The notes under the pieces: model-generated | Seen by the model: the letters and a program-made list of their open reading frames with translations, nothing else | Databases searched by the model: none | Told to the model about the DNA's origin: nothing | Position numbers and translations under genes: made by a program | Shown here: positions 30,801 through 32,265 of the stretch, piece by piece | How the letters are laid out: each line of letters opens with the position of its first letter | How positions within the stretch are numbered: the first letter of the stretch is position 1 | From: Chrysophaeum taylorii | Taxonomy: Eukaryota > Sar > Pelagophyceae > Pelagomonadales > Pelagomonadaceae | DNA length: 64,000 nt | Reading direction: 5' to 3' | NCBI GenBank assembly: GCA_029834535.1 | Contig: JAQMWT010000341.1 | Location: 237,153 to 301,152, forward strand

Positions 30801-31108
30801 TTTCAACGGCAGGCCGCGCCGGAGCCGCGATCATAAGTGCTGGTAGTGGTACGAGCGGCAGCGGGGCAGGAATCGGCATGGTTTCTGGCCGCAGCACGGC
30901 TCAAAGTGGTGGTCATATCTCAGCTTTGACAGGCGAGGGAACGGTCACGAGTAGTGGAGCAGTCATGATCCTGTCAGCAAACAGCGGTGTCGATGGTTTG
31001 AGCGGACGTCTGTTGTTTAGTTCGGGGTCTTCGCAGTCTGGAAACAGCGGCGCGGTGATGATAGGCTCGGGGGCTTCATCTTCTGGTCGCGGGGGACGGT
31101 GCGGCTGA
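2..31108 (+). CDS. Giant Gly/Ser-repeat protein with embedded Peptidase_S74 domain (5' partial)
   Basis: The frame is open from position 2, so the true start is upstream; the first in-window Met (152) is only an internal codon and serves here as residue 1 for numbering. In order: irregular 13-20 residue repeats (to residue 239), an S74 chaperone/auto-protease domain (about 240-351), more irregular repeats (352 to about 2970), then a 91-residue unit repeated to the end. Framework motifs such as GSGTSG, GEGT, FSSG and GNSG recur while their codons vary freely (all four Gly codons, both Ser codon families), which points to selection on the protein. There is no membrane segment or signal peptide in view, and any signal peptide would lie upstream. 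The stop at 31,106 follows a one-base loss in a G run and is probably not the natural end. A role in an extracellular fibre, adhesive or wall is inference; the exact function is unknown. I see no intron. Confidence 0.85.
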   Translation, partial: SSSGVGGSVAFKSGYGVRGGGLKLAGGESIASIGGTVSLKSGGSDTSHSGMVQVTSRDGPSSGDMCLTTGASSNFSSGTVNIMTGNGQTGRTKVCLTTGDCYRGRAESILTLAGPSASCRGGGHCFISGSGTNGGCIDLDAGLSSDDHGGSIMFDAGASASSGGSIQLNTGRAHCDGAAAGSLCVRSGSGAVHGGTVQLMSGAGSAEFGNIELNTGPSVFNVTSDECVLRSKSVAYAAASMISLTNPSTSPLDDTSAGIHLDVSNRAKGTDFSVQHFEDKPCVLSSVPLRIMGTKYSSDHRIKRDIQYDVDVGKLYQAFVNISLANYHYTNDWAEVRGVDPETKARGVIAQEVAAISPFKSRIDVSDYTDKNFALENMYKVDKQGMVLDLIGALQARQERLTTNVDQPEKTGNITMATDSGLAGGKLHSSGNLCIGTGLSRDRDSGFIEMQTGHAKARDSGSLALSAGVSTCIGGDMRIKGGQACEGMGSNVHFMAGHSSTGSEAGASSIHVSSGQSSSEGGSIQLIGGSSPTCTWSAGGHVGIETSSGSGSSGSILIGHRSSGPASRGFLTRLDAGGKARVCSGSAKDKSQASSGNISIVTAAHKSLGSVCVIAGKHDGRGSVLSLSTGNSTAPFSDTYIKILAGSSSAAGCIGLTSGNACDGRSRGGLSSLSAGKAESGGLVDVRAGHGQCGVGGKLGLLSACGTQASGSISLRTESSMANTGGVRIRTGRSAQGATGFVYIGSGVAPSGCAGNVSLHSGFTSGSGAGVNLTAGTSRADCGGFATLSAGAGHIGGAISFAGGAGSASAGNLSLAAGFGEQGGGMFALKSGNSVQNNGGAVSAEAGCGAYGPGGHLCLLSGSQKLASSVETSVGTSLTLDAGRGQHAAGSAIIASAQSTSGSGNVALITGNVSGGISGSINLTSGYASTPGSYCLRAGSGAQGGYLALVSGSMNVDQREADSAFHGGNVNLKAQHASCGGCGGLLCLASGEGSIEAGGNFLLRASSGCGDGGLVTMTSGNASAVSSGSLGLATGASSEGLSGSLDLTTAHSYSGRGGHIDFLVGRVKHESALAGNVTIRSATGLQGTGGNVEITSGSMPPQSGISLSTVDSDTSAGEMSIAVGSGGRYVVGCMTAAAGNASFSGGMVAVNAGSAAEGSVSRAGSVAINAGTAHDGSGGHLFCLSGQSDAESGALFLNSKSAETNSGHISIQTGTAGLGATGAICAETGESPAGPGGNISLRVGSAGRECGGDVLLVASLTVDAETHVASSGARIRLVAGSSTARNCYGGCCSMKAGDNGGDAHIGSGRSVHANSGNVDLTTPRGDDSSGCISLTTASRNYAQSGSVTFSTGGSETTSSGFIDIAIGDTTLLAGSVICAAGANTGDGGRVSVHAANGKNGGSVVLRTGFCIDGQSRSFHACDIAGGVACVATGGGVEMLSGQSPQQAAGNVLMQAGDDGLAGGNMSILAAMSRGATETGGRARISSGSGRFAGSVTAATQSGNISVRTGNANSQGDSGSVFVETGDTNGASGEVQLEVGYSDNSYGGKALLSAGSNNEGGGDLAILAGATCETGVVYAGGAIEVKGGVGQHATGCVLLAGGDSERDATGSTHVFTATSQGAASTGALNFTSGDAGKLSGDAILESGSSQSKPGGIRFRARRAKQGGSIWVCGGSMSGADSAGGQIQLAAGSGPTGGVVSMRSGASASADGGNVSITAGSSSLIDGGDGSGGICLVPGPSSAGCGSNLSINGGHGSNECAPGGDVAIQAGDSLESRPGGDILMNGGIGLKTGNIFLATGDGPSSGNSTLSTGDALERSGVFGVETASPGGEAGRILLGSGAATFAAGGVVLTAGSGSHGFSGAVNMSAGRAGADGMGGSVAAIGGNGRDGIGSGVSILSGLGGDLPSGALLLHTDCGSSSSPSGAFSIRTGDALDGDAHDVRVTSGLSQDARAGGIVCGVGAGSNEGGFLNATTGCTVGEGHAGGNATFTAGGGHAGGSLRIVAGSGACGNGGGILCTAQHAECGFGGRLMLEGGNGRRENAGEVAVTAGVRACHGGSIVVTGGPTTGVQQQAGNISIFAGCGSSRRASSGSVVIKTPTEHGRVDIISGSTEFGHSGSSMLGSGNATNHAGSINLTAGTSGIDPPSDFFIRAGRGGDSIGCGGTLLLFSGDSRDAGGMGGPLLMHAGHAKISGGGMVLSSGDSCLQSGSICIETPKSCFAASGSISLASYEHDRKANCLTKSGAVTLSTGTSRSAMAGAIRLISGEAEEAGGAVSIRVDGTTSSKTVVGTYRVCAGYGNQGASVDIASGRGNVENGGPVCIMGGEGKFEEGATLSVIAGSSAGACAGTLDIRAGSSSAASGTSKENMCGGGVGVHAGCSSYMQGGSLACGSGNGGNVSILSYNTTGDGGSGKLSFKTGTTTRSNSGVLVLLTGQAEGGRGGNILLNVGTGDDEPGGNVEISAGDSTSIRDQGGGSIFLCCPSGDETQQGGSLTFVAGPGYPGGDVNFTSGLGLSSPGSGVLTLRTANGGSSGGSGPIVIITGTTNRHDAGSLRLHSGGALDGAAGIINISAGAALESDDAGPVRIEAGGSTSSAGGSFVLRTGGGLGSDSGHIELVTADAGTLGASGHIDLTTGSASLGSSGDITLWTGSAASGAGGSIFIAVGDSRLESTFASGKSTVGGSIHLQSGCGIVDGQGLGGSVLMMTQNAGEAGTSGNILLNTGTSSLGNSGFVSIKSGIATSGGGGAVLVRVGDGDSANGGSISIVAGSTTGIEASGGSAKLKAGSGLASTCSEGGLVACRGGCGSTDSGGNIWIVAGCAEATTTGAITLRTQNAGKIGVSGMLQIQTGTSFQGNTGSVTCASGVAKGGSGGNISITVGSGDSGIGGCMCFKAGDTTANDEVDARIGGDFIVTGGIGGAGGAVAFESGKGATASGGSVCTVSGFGVATSSGNLTIASAESGPNGVSGHIEVTSGRASYGNSGWFNVTTGETTEGSGGNLSIAVGQGLSGSGGNVTARSGCSNHLSGGAVDISTGEGTATSSGSIFVLTANAGARGVSGNLRFSSGTSTHGNSGTLAMATGVSSAGRGGRIYVGVGYGQDSGGEIFCASGRSWENSGGWICHSSGEGTQTSSGGVTIATMNAGVEGVSGRLHFSTGSSKRGNSGCMQLGSGAASGGTAGHLVIAVGSGTSGTGGACHLTSGGCILGSGGIIAVYSGEGTAASSGNIRISTMNSGVSGVSGRLCFSSGTSRRGNSGHIVLGSGIATNGRGGAVSLCVGSGTSGAGAPLTVLSGHSISRTGGSISVSAPDAAATSTGAILVHSSNIGVLGTSGLLLFSSGTSTFGNSGAILIGSGAASGGRAGTVHVSVGSGTSGAGNSLNLIGGSSTCQSGGQILLASGWAELSSSGSVAVLTANSGVSGISGLLHFSSGSACQGNAGLFCAASGSATSGRGGGCLISVGSGTSGCSGDVLVQAGRSTLITGGMVILESGSGTATSSGAIRVCSTNSGVCGVSGFLIFSSGTAVDGNSGAVLLATGSASDTGGWLGLSIGSGTSAVGGELHASAGRSTHATGGQIAVAAGGGEQSSTGCIIVRTTNSGLAGATGMLVFSSGTVKEANSGALFLGSGASSGGRGGVLSLSAGSGTSGLGGTLGFVSGRSTVLTGGKVWMVSGEGTATSSGACIVASANSGNYGTSGCLAFSSGSTSAGNSGELRLCSGPASEGCAGSLTLAIGSGISGRGGDIAAIAGRTTIPNSGGKLRVCTGEGTTTSSGTLILQSSNAGVSGTSGRLVFSSGTSSSGNSGDTCLGSGASSAGRGGEIMITAGTGTSGIGGGLSVRPGRSTVQTGGSCKVSSGEGTRTSSGSISIVTANSGVSGTGGRLVFSSGSSYDGNSGCLSIGSVATTGGRGGHLHVSIGSGTSGAAGNVIVDSGRSTVTSGGGIRITTGEGTASSSGTLQLTSANSGVTGVSGRLIFSAGTAVCGNTGSVLLGTGAATSGAAGRLFVGAGDGDISGGRGQIIAGRSTVITGGLVSIVSGKGTFTSSGSICLRSASASDGNGCGGILVFSSGSTRSGNSGSIAIGSNTATGGRGGVVEVSIGSGGSGEGASVQLSAGRSTLHSGGHLAVMCGEGTATTSGALSIHTANSGVAGFSGALTFSSGTSRNGNSGLVSVASHSATGGTGGRVSMLVGSGMSGAGGRSNALSGRSSVRSGGTLVVRAAEGTATSSGSVNIATTNSGAGGVSGLLVFSSGSSQTGNSGLVWLGSGCATEGRSGAIRAMAGSGASGSGVSFCLTGGRSTTVTGGPIYIHSGEGTTTSSGSISILSVNGGLGGCSGFLAFSAGSSCSGNSGELRFGSAPATSGRAGLLTLAAGSGMSGSGNNILTSSGRSVSTTGGILIIAVGEGTASSSGNVRILTGNAGSAGCAGKLVFSSGAAITGNSGLCYVGSGAATGGRAGIVLVSVGSGTSGHGGSSRTSAGRSTSASGGMVTAAAGEGTATSSGLVVVTTPNSGISGSSGYLVFSSGSARVGNSGMIALGSGTATAGRAGEGRITVGSGSSGNGGQLVLRTGRSSIRTGGVMRMLSSEGTATSSGILFVATSNSGNFGCSGRLAFSSGSGSSGNAGMLVHASGASTGGQGGEIRVTIGSGTSGAGGNVCSLGGRSTQASGGLVRVSSGEGTVSSAGVITLLTTNTGSSGQSGRLIFSSGLSTSGNSGLVAFGSSASTSGKAGSTTATVGSGTSGVGGACHLTSGRSRVVSGGILILRAAEGTASSSGSVAVLSANTGVGGVSGRLIFSMGTGTGGHGGSAFLGSGVATMGRSGRLIISVGSGTSGVGGYLQVLSGRSTTHSAGSISLLSGEGTATSSGSISVYSANSGVSGVSGLLAFSTGYARSGNSAVSFTSTGTSSSGRSGSVSINVGSGTSGVGGFVASRSGRSTVATAGALSLMSAEGSSSSSGTMSLMSVNAGIQGCSGLLVFSTGSAKFGNGGTYMLGSGEAIGGAGGKVRMSVGSGTSGAGSAIYVLAGRSSVHSGGSLSFRSGEGTVSSSGSILVSTLNSGTGGVTGILIFSSGSARDGNSGSVCLATGASTAARSGEIRVTVGRATSGWGNLVHTAAGRSSTSRGGNVVIVASEGTATSSGVLRLRTANSGVVGTSGYLLFSTGTSENGNTGTLQVSSGPGSTGQGGAVRISVGSGASGAGGIVRLSAGRTTTDSGGRIAIWSGEGTASSTGSFTIRTSNGGESGGSGCLIFSSGTARSGNSGVVSLGSGSSSAGRSGGLVAGVGSGASGVGGVISAFAGRSTVVSGGSVRVSSGEGTVSSSGSLSILSGNSGTTGASGMLLFSSGAAVQGNSGVCLLGSQSTTAGSGGRLQVSVGSGTSGIAGHLSLLAGRSSVETGGALYLYGGEGTASSTGSLICASANGGTAGTSGKLTFSTGCALCGNSGKIIAGAGSSTQGRGGGIAIVAGCGTSGSGGLVWCEASRSMMLTGGSLNILAGEGTATSSGSLQIFSTNSGTSGATGHLVFSSGSAVVGNSGLIALGSATATGGRGGTIGMTVGSGTSGQGGTLHVVAGRSTAATGGKLQVLAGEGTSTSSGNVCISSSNSGQGGVSGTLAFSSGTGVVGNSGSVLVNTGASTGGRGGDLLIHTGSGTSGFGGGVFVFPGRGVSVSGGLMLANSGEGTASSSGCFKITTSNGGVGGSSGMLIFSSGSTQTGNSGSILVGSGHSTSGRGGSVFLSIGSGTSGLGGLMAFRSGRSNRKAGGTAVVSVGEGTATSSGLLVVSSANSGTSGTSGSLIFSSGSSLGGNSGQICLASGVSTAGRGGALVLSAGSGTSGTGARVILHAAHSTLASGGALRVKGGEGTASSSGQISVKSANGGVGGVSGCLSFSSGSTCDSNTGQVHLGSSASTVGRAGAVSVCVGSGTSGSAGILRLLSGRSTSTSGGKVHGASGEGTCTSSGVLRITSSNAGIRGCSGLLVFSSGSSGNGNSGQFSLGSQAASSGTGGELRISAGSGTSGGGGLQALFAGSSSAVSGGMLKMQTGEGTQATSGFVAIRTTNAGSIGGSGPLVFSSGTSLNANAGFILVATGVATGGRGGILSISAGSGTSGHASVFAVLGGRSTVRTGGDMCLSTGEGTARSSGNIYVCSVNAGRGGVAGVLVFSSGSTTTGNGGSVLVGAGGATTGRGGCLVVTVGSGTSGSGGSIPFSASRSSLGSGGIITLNTAEGTASSSGHIWLQSTNSGVRGTSGSLVFSTGSAVTGNSGYLIYGASASTGGRSGYLAVSAGSGTSGSGGHMRLTSGRSVLGSGGSVGMTTGEGTATSSGLLVVLAANSGASGVSGILVFSSGSTQSGNSGAILVGSGAATSGRGGSIRVSVGSGASGSGGAFRVQSGRCAVHSGGHVTLASGEGTLSTSGSVSIRTANSGVQGASGLLVFSSGSAKTGNSGALIVGSGAASAGTGAALSVSVGSGTSGFGGALCLVSGRTTLESGGVVMFASGEGTATSSGVLRVNSANSGVEGVSGCLLFSSGLTKSGNSGTVRIGTSDTTAGRGGAISITAGSGTSGAAPCVDVSSGRSTVRTGGYLSVSASEGTATSSGAVCIQTANSGIAGTSGMLSFSSGSSQTGNSGTLRVASGVASAGRGGFVSLSVGSGSSGVGGTTSLASGHSTSGTGGTVRLQSGEGTTSSSGMISLRTSNAGVFGCSGLLSFSSGNAATGNSGVVLLGTGESSSGRGGAVRLTVGSGTSGIGGKAELWSGRITTASGGNIVVNSAEGTVSSSGSLIFRTANSGITGASGRLVFSSGSSSVGNSGCACIATGTATAGRGGTVLIVVGSGTSNAGGECRVKAGCSTSASGGVVQLSSSEGTATSSGMIAVTTANSGVAGASGLLVFSTGSACSGNSGSVALGSGPGSGGRSGRVTVGVGSGTSGLANSVAFYMGRSTSHSGGAFKVSSGEGAATSSGVIKLRSANSGVGGVSGHLVFSSGSGVSGNSGLLLISSGASSGGRGGRVTITAGSGTSGTGAAVDATSGRSASVTGGKVAVDGGEGSASSSGQISIQSANAGIAGSSGRMVFSSGSTTSGNSGSLMLGTGVSTAGRAGAAIISAGSGTSGSGAGIGMVSGRSTAQSGGHISALTGEGTVTSSGAVMILSANSGVDGLSGRLLFSSGSSQSGNSGAVMIGSGASSSGRGGTVRLSVGSGMSGSGGSIELNSGRSTVLSGGCLAIASGEGVQSTSGSISIRTANSGVEGTSGLLLFSSGTSLAGNSGMLLIGSGAASAGTGGDLGVTVGSGTSASGGVLCLLSGRSTVKSGGCIVVESGEGTASSSGALLVKSANSGVGGVSGYLSFSSGATKSGNSGMLCIGTGDATSGRGGAISVTSGSGTSGAAASIDVISGRSTVQTGGYLIVSSSEGTATSSGAVRIQTANGGTAGASGLLSFSSGSSQTGNSGAFCLASGVASVGCGGFVSLSVGSGTSGAGGRISLASGRTSLATGGTIQLESGEGTASSSGTVVLRTSNAGVAGSSGLLLFSSGSAVTGNAGVVRLGTGAASSGCGGAIRLTIGSGTSGSGGKAKVASGRTTLESGGTIVINSAEGTASSGGSLLILTSNSGVTGTSGQLIFSTGSSKTGNSGSLAIASGVATDGRAGAMRIIVGSGTSSAGGKLTVDAGRSASSSGGVVHLSSSEGTATTSGMIAVTSANSGVAGVSGWLVFSSGSAVSGNSGAVALGTGPCCAGRSGRLTIGVGSGTSGYANFVAFYTGRSTIHSGGTFKVSSGEGTATSSGPITIHSANSGIGGASGHLIFSSGSAVSGNSGLLALASGASSGGRGGRVVITAGSGTSGAGGAVCAMSGRSTSVTGGSVMVDGGEGTASSSGQISVQSSNSGDAGNSGRLIFSSGSTKLGNSGSLMLGTAGATGGRGGAMGVSAGSGTSGAGGALMGSAGRSASQSGGRVSFISGEGTVTSSGFLVARTANSGASGVSGILVFSSGSAQSGNSGAIHTGSGVATSGRGGSIRASVGSGTSGIGGELRLQSGRCIVGSGGRVTLSSGEGTQSSSGSVSICSANSGVQGASGLLVFSSGSAKTGNSGSFLVGSGVTTGGCGGAITLSVGGGTSGFGGTLGLVSGRSTVVSGGLILLESGEGTATSSGALHVKTVNSGVGGISGYLAFSSGTTKAGNSGMLCVGTGDATSGRGGAISIAAGSGTSGAAVLVDVLSGRSAVHTGGYLSVSASEGTATSSGEVCILTVNSGVVGMSGLLSFSSGLSQTGNSGALSVASGVASVGRGGFVCLSVGSGTSGVGGILSLASGRSTSVTGGTMRLESGEGTASSSGTILLQTSNAGVCGSSGLLIFSSGSAATGNAGYATIGSGESSSASGGALRLTVGSGTSGIGGKAKLLSGRSTAASGGTIDVNSAEGTASSSGSLLVRSANSGITGVSGWLVFSSGSSNAGNSGCVCMASGAATAGRGGTVSVVVGSGTSNAGGDLTVEAGRSTSASGGRVQLSSSEGTATSSGMVVVNTANSGVAGSSGSLIFSSGSAVSGNSGSVALGTGASSSGRSGRLIIGVGSGTSGRANCVAFYSGRSTSHSGGTLKIYSGEGTVSSGGAVNIRSANSGVGGVSGRLVFSSGSGASGNSGLLLLGSGASSGGRGGCVTLAAGSGTSGSGAAMDATSGRSTSVTGGKVVVDGGEGTASSSGQISIQSANSGGAGCSGHLVFSSGSANSGNSGSFMVGSGVSTAGRAGAVIIGVGSGTSGSGAGLFIVSGRSLTQSGGYISTSTGEGTASSSGAFAIASANSGVNGMSGFLVFSSGSSQSGNSGAVMIGSGASSSGRGGAVCLSVGSGTSGSGGSIQIQSGQSTVLSGGCLAVASGEGTQSSSGSVSLCTANSGVQGTSGLLVFSSGTSVTSNSGVLVVGSGAPSAGTGGLLGVCVGSGTSGIGGALSLESGRSTVNSGGIIVIESGEGTASSSGALHVKSTNSGVGGVTGYLSFSSGTTKSSNSGMVCVGTGDGTAGRGGGISISAGSGTSGAAASVHVSSGQSTMHTGGHLRVSASEGTATSSGVVCICTANSGDTGTTGLLSFSSGSSHTGNSGVLRAASGVASVGRGGFVSLSVGSGTSGAGGIISFASGRSTSVTGGTMQVESGKSIASSSGTIMLRTSNAGVSGSSGLLIFSSGSAVTGNSGTVIIGTSAASSGCGGAVRLAVGSGTSGVGGNAKVVSGRTTTASGGTIIVISAEGTASSSGSLLVRTANSGLTGTSGWLVFSSGSSKVGNSGSLTLASGGATAGRGGSIRVAVGCGSSAAAARVQIQAGRSVEATGGTSYFGSGEGIASSSGAIMVKSANSGICGVSGHLIFSTGSSVSGNSGLMSFASGTSTSCRGGSIVITAGSGTSGASASVHAISGRSTSVTGGGFMVFGGEGTVSSSGQVFIQSANSGVVGCSGRLVLSSGAAKSGNSGRLMLGTASATAGRGGVVSVGAGSGTSGAGMLSMSSTGRSTSQTGGHVSVITGEGTATSSGLLVVLAANSGASGVSGILVFSSGSTQSGNSGAILVGSGAATSGRGGSIRVSVGSGASGSGGAFRVQSGRCAVHSGGHVTLASGEGTLSTSGSVSIRTANSGVQGASGLLVFSSGSAKTGNSGALIVGSGAASAGTGAALSVSVGSGTSGFGGALCLVSGRTTLESGGVVMFASGEGTATSSGVLRVNSANSGVEGVSGCLLFSSGLTKSGNSGTVRIGTSDTTAGRGGAISITAGSGTSGAAPCVDVSSGRSTVRTGGYLSVSASEGTATSSGAVCIQTANSGIAGTSGMLSFSSGSSQTGNSGTLRVASGVASAGRGGFVSLSVGSGSSGVGGTTSLASGHSTSGTGGTVRLQSGEGTTSSSGMISLRTSNAGVFGCSGLLSFSSGNAATGNSGVVLLGTGESSSGRGGAVRLTVGSGTSGIGGKAELWSGRITTASGGNIVVNSAEGTVSSSGSLIFRTANSGITGASGRLVFSSGSSSVGNSGCACIATGTATAGRGGTVLIVVGSGTSNAGGECRVKAGCSTSASGGVVQLSSSEGTATSSGMIAVTTANSGVAGASGLLVFSTGSACSGNSGSVALGSGPGSGGRSGRVTVGVGSGTSGLANSVAFYMGRSTSHSGGAFKVSSGEGAATSSGVIKLRSANSGVGGVSGHLVFSSGSGVSGNSGLLLISSGASSGGRGGRVTITAGSGTSGTGAAVDATSGRSASVTGGKVAVDGGEGSASSSGQISIQSANAGIAGSSGRMVFSSGSTTSGNSGSLMLGTGVSTAGRAGAAIISAGSGTSGSGAGIGMVSGRSTAQSGGHISALTGEGTVTSSGAVMILSANSGVDGLSGRLLFSSGSSQSGNSGAVMIGSGASSSGRGGRCG
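869..1204 (+). other. Peptidase_S74 / intramolecular chaperone auto-processing domain
   Basis: This covers residues about 240-351, counting the Met at 152 as 1. It is the only non-repetitive, charged, helix-capable stretch in the window. The motif SDHRIKRDI starts at Ser248 (codon 893-895) with Lys253 five residues later, the spacing of the Ser-Lys dyad in phage endosialidase C-terminal chaperones and in eukaryotic MYRF. GVIAQEV follows at residues 297-303, and DLIGALQARQERL, likely the terminal helix, at 339-351. In known families this domain drives trimer assembly and then cuts just before the Ser. By that rule the cut here would fall between Ser247 and Ser248 and leave the whole giant array on the C-terminal product. 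Whether it cleaves is untested. The domain usually sits at a protein's C-terminus in phages; here it lies between two repeat regions. Confidence 0.85.
1205..9068 (+). repeat. Irregular short-rung repeat region after S74
   Basis: There are about 2,620 residues of loosely spaced strand/turn repeats of the same type as upstream (GNISIRTG, GGSVLMMT and similar). Turn lengths vary and there is little nucleotide similarity between neighbouring repeats. From about 7.8 kb the phrases of the later 91-residue unit begin to appear (ASGHIDLTTG, GNSGFVSIKSG, GGNISITVGSGDSG), so this region grades into the regular array. It holds no other domain that I can recognise. The high divergence suggests it is the oldest and least exchanged part of the repeat. 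Confidence 0.75.
9260..18922 (+). repeat. Monomeric, diverged section of the 91-residue array
   Basis: About 35 units here keep the rung framework, but I see no neighbouring pair that is near-identical at DNA level and no higher-order periodicity. Variable positions include unusual substitutions (for example ASRS for SGRS, or GYGQ in place of GSGT). This is the array flank next to the irregular region. Divergent flanks beside homogenised interiors are typical of arrays that evolve by unequal exchange. Confidence 0.7.
19085..28639 (+). repeat. 9-unit higher-order repeats (2,457-bp period)
   Basis: Unit subtypes recur every nine units. The SGRxxVxSGG landmark of the first subtype sits at 19,145, 21,602, 24,059 and 26,516, exactly 2,457 bp (9 x 273) apart. 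Other subtype tags recur in the same order, for example the unit with AFY after GSGTSG, the SGQISIQS unit and the ILVFSSGS unit. The blocks are about 19,085-21,541, 21,542-23,998, 23,999-26,455 and 26,456-28,639. The fourth has only eight units because two subtypes (the GTSNAG unit and the AFY unit) appear fused near 27,817-28,090. All are in frame. Confidence 0.85.
31091..31095 (+). other. Frameshift: G run shortened (6 to 5)
   Basis: The earlier copy has six G at 21,536-21,541, here five. The loss creates the stop at 31,106-31,108 that ends the first giant frame. The repeat protein resumes at once in the next frame at 31,096. Confidence 0.85.
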
Positions 31109-32265
31109 GCGTTGGAAGCGGCATGAGCGGATCAGGTGGATCAATCGAGTTAAATTCGGGCCGAAGCACGGTGCTCAGTGGCGGTTGCCTCGCCATAGCG
31201 AGTGGAGAGGGGGTGCAGTCGACTAGTGGGTCAATTTCGATTCGTACGGCGAACTCTGGAGTTGAAGGCACGAGCGGACTACTTCTTTTCAGCTCAGGTA
31301 CATCGCTTGCGGGCAACAGTGGAATGTTGCTTATCGGATCGGGTGCTGCCAGCGCAGGTACTGGCGGAGACCTCGGTGTGACCGTTGGCAGCGGCACTAG
31401 CGCGTCTGGAGGCGTTCTGTGCTTGCTGTCCGGGCGCAGTACTGTCAAGTCTGGTGGCTGCATTGTTGTCGAGAGCGGCGAAGGAACTGCGAGTAGTAGC
31501 GGCGCGCTTCTTGTGAAAAGTGCGAATTCCGGCGTTGGGGGTGTCAGTGGCTACCTATCTTTTAGCTCGGGCGCGACCAAGTCGGGCAACAGCGGTATGT
31601 TATGCATTGGCACTGGTGACGCCACATCTGGGCGTGGAGGTGCGATCAGCGTTACTTCTGGTAGCGGGACAAGTGGTGCTGCTGCTTCAATTGACGTAAT
31701 ATCAGGGCGCAGCACCGTGCAAACTGGCGGATATCTTATCGTGAGCTCTAGTGAAGGAACAGCGACAAGCAGCGGTGCGGTGCGCATCCAGACGGCAAAT
31801 GGTGGCACTGCTGGAACGAGCGGGCTGCTCTCTTTTAGTTCAGGATCGTCACAGACAGGAAACTCGGGTGCATTTTGCCTGGCTTCTGGTGTGGCATCGG
31901 TTGGTTGCGGAGGCTTTGTGAGCCTGAGTGTTGGAAGTGGAACTAGTGGTGCGGGTGGCAGAATTTCGTTGGCATCGGGTCGCACCTCGTTAGCCACGGG
32001 CGGGACAATACAGCTAGAGTCTGGCGAAGGCACCGCGTCGAGCAGTGGCACCGTGGTTTTGCGGACAAGCAATGCTGGTGTCGCTGGAAGTAGCGGGTTG
32101 CTCCTCTTCAGCTCGGGGAGTGCAGTGACGGGAACGCCGGAGTTGTCAGGCTCGGCACCGGCGCGGCTTCTTCTGGCTGTGGAGGTGCTATACGGCTTAC
32201 TATTGGGAGCGGCACAAGCGGAAGCGGTGGGAAAGCCAAGGTTGCCTCGGGCCGAACTACGTTAG
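31096..32265 (+). CDS. Repeat-protein continuation fragment 2
   Basis: It continues the 91-residue array directly from the frameshift at 31,091-31,095, starting TVRLSVGSG, the same phrase as the intact copy at 21,54x. About 345 residues match the repeat. After 32,133 the frame is lost through a second one-base deletion, and the last ~44 codons (Leu/Ala/Pro-rich) are out of frame. This is not an independent gene: it has no start context, and an in-frame Met at 31,099 is incidental. Confidence 0.6.
   Translation, partial: TVRLSVGSGMSGSGGSIELNSGRSTVLSGGCLAIASGEGVQSTSGSISIRTANSGVEGTSGLLLFSSGTSLAGNSGMLLIGSGAASAGTGGDLGVTVGSGTSASGGVLCLLSGRSTVKSGGCIVVESGEGTASSSGALLVKSANSGVGGVSGYLSFSSGATKSGNSGMLCIGTGDATSGRGGAISVTSGSGTSGAAASIDVISGRSTVQTGGYLIVSSSEGTATSSGAVRIQTANGGTAGTSGLLSFSSGSSQTGNSGAFCLASGVASVGCGGFVSLSVGSGTSGAGGRISLASGRTSLATGGTIQLESGEGTASSSGTVVLRTSNAGVAGSSGLLLFSSGSAVTGTPELSGSAPARLLLAVEVLYGLLLGAAQAEAVGKPRLPRAELR

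Noticed and set aside
31080-31110. Programmed ribosomal frameshifting at the G run
   Set aside because: The intact copy of the same sequence has six G and needs no shift, and other breaks of different kinds occur in the same later copy. Error or decay is simpler.
31099-32265. Separate gene starting at the Met at 31,099
   Set aside because: The Met is a repeat-internal codon right behind a one-base deletion. There is no upstream region, and the frame is continuous with the previous one once the base is restored.
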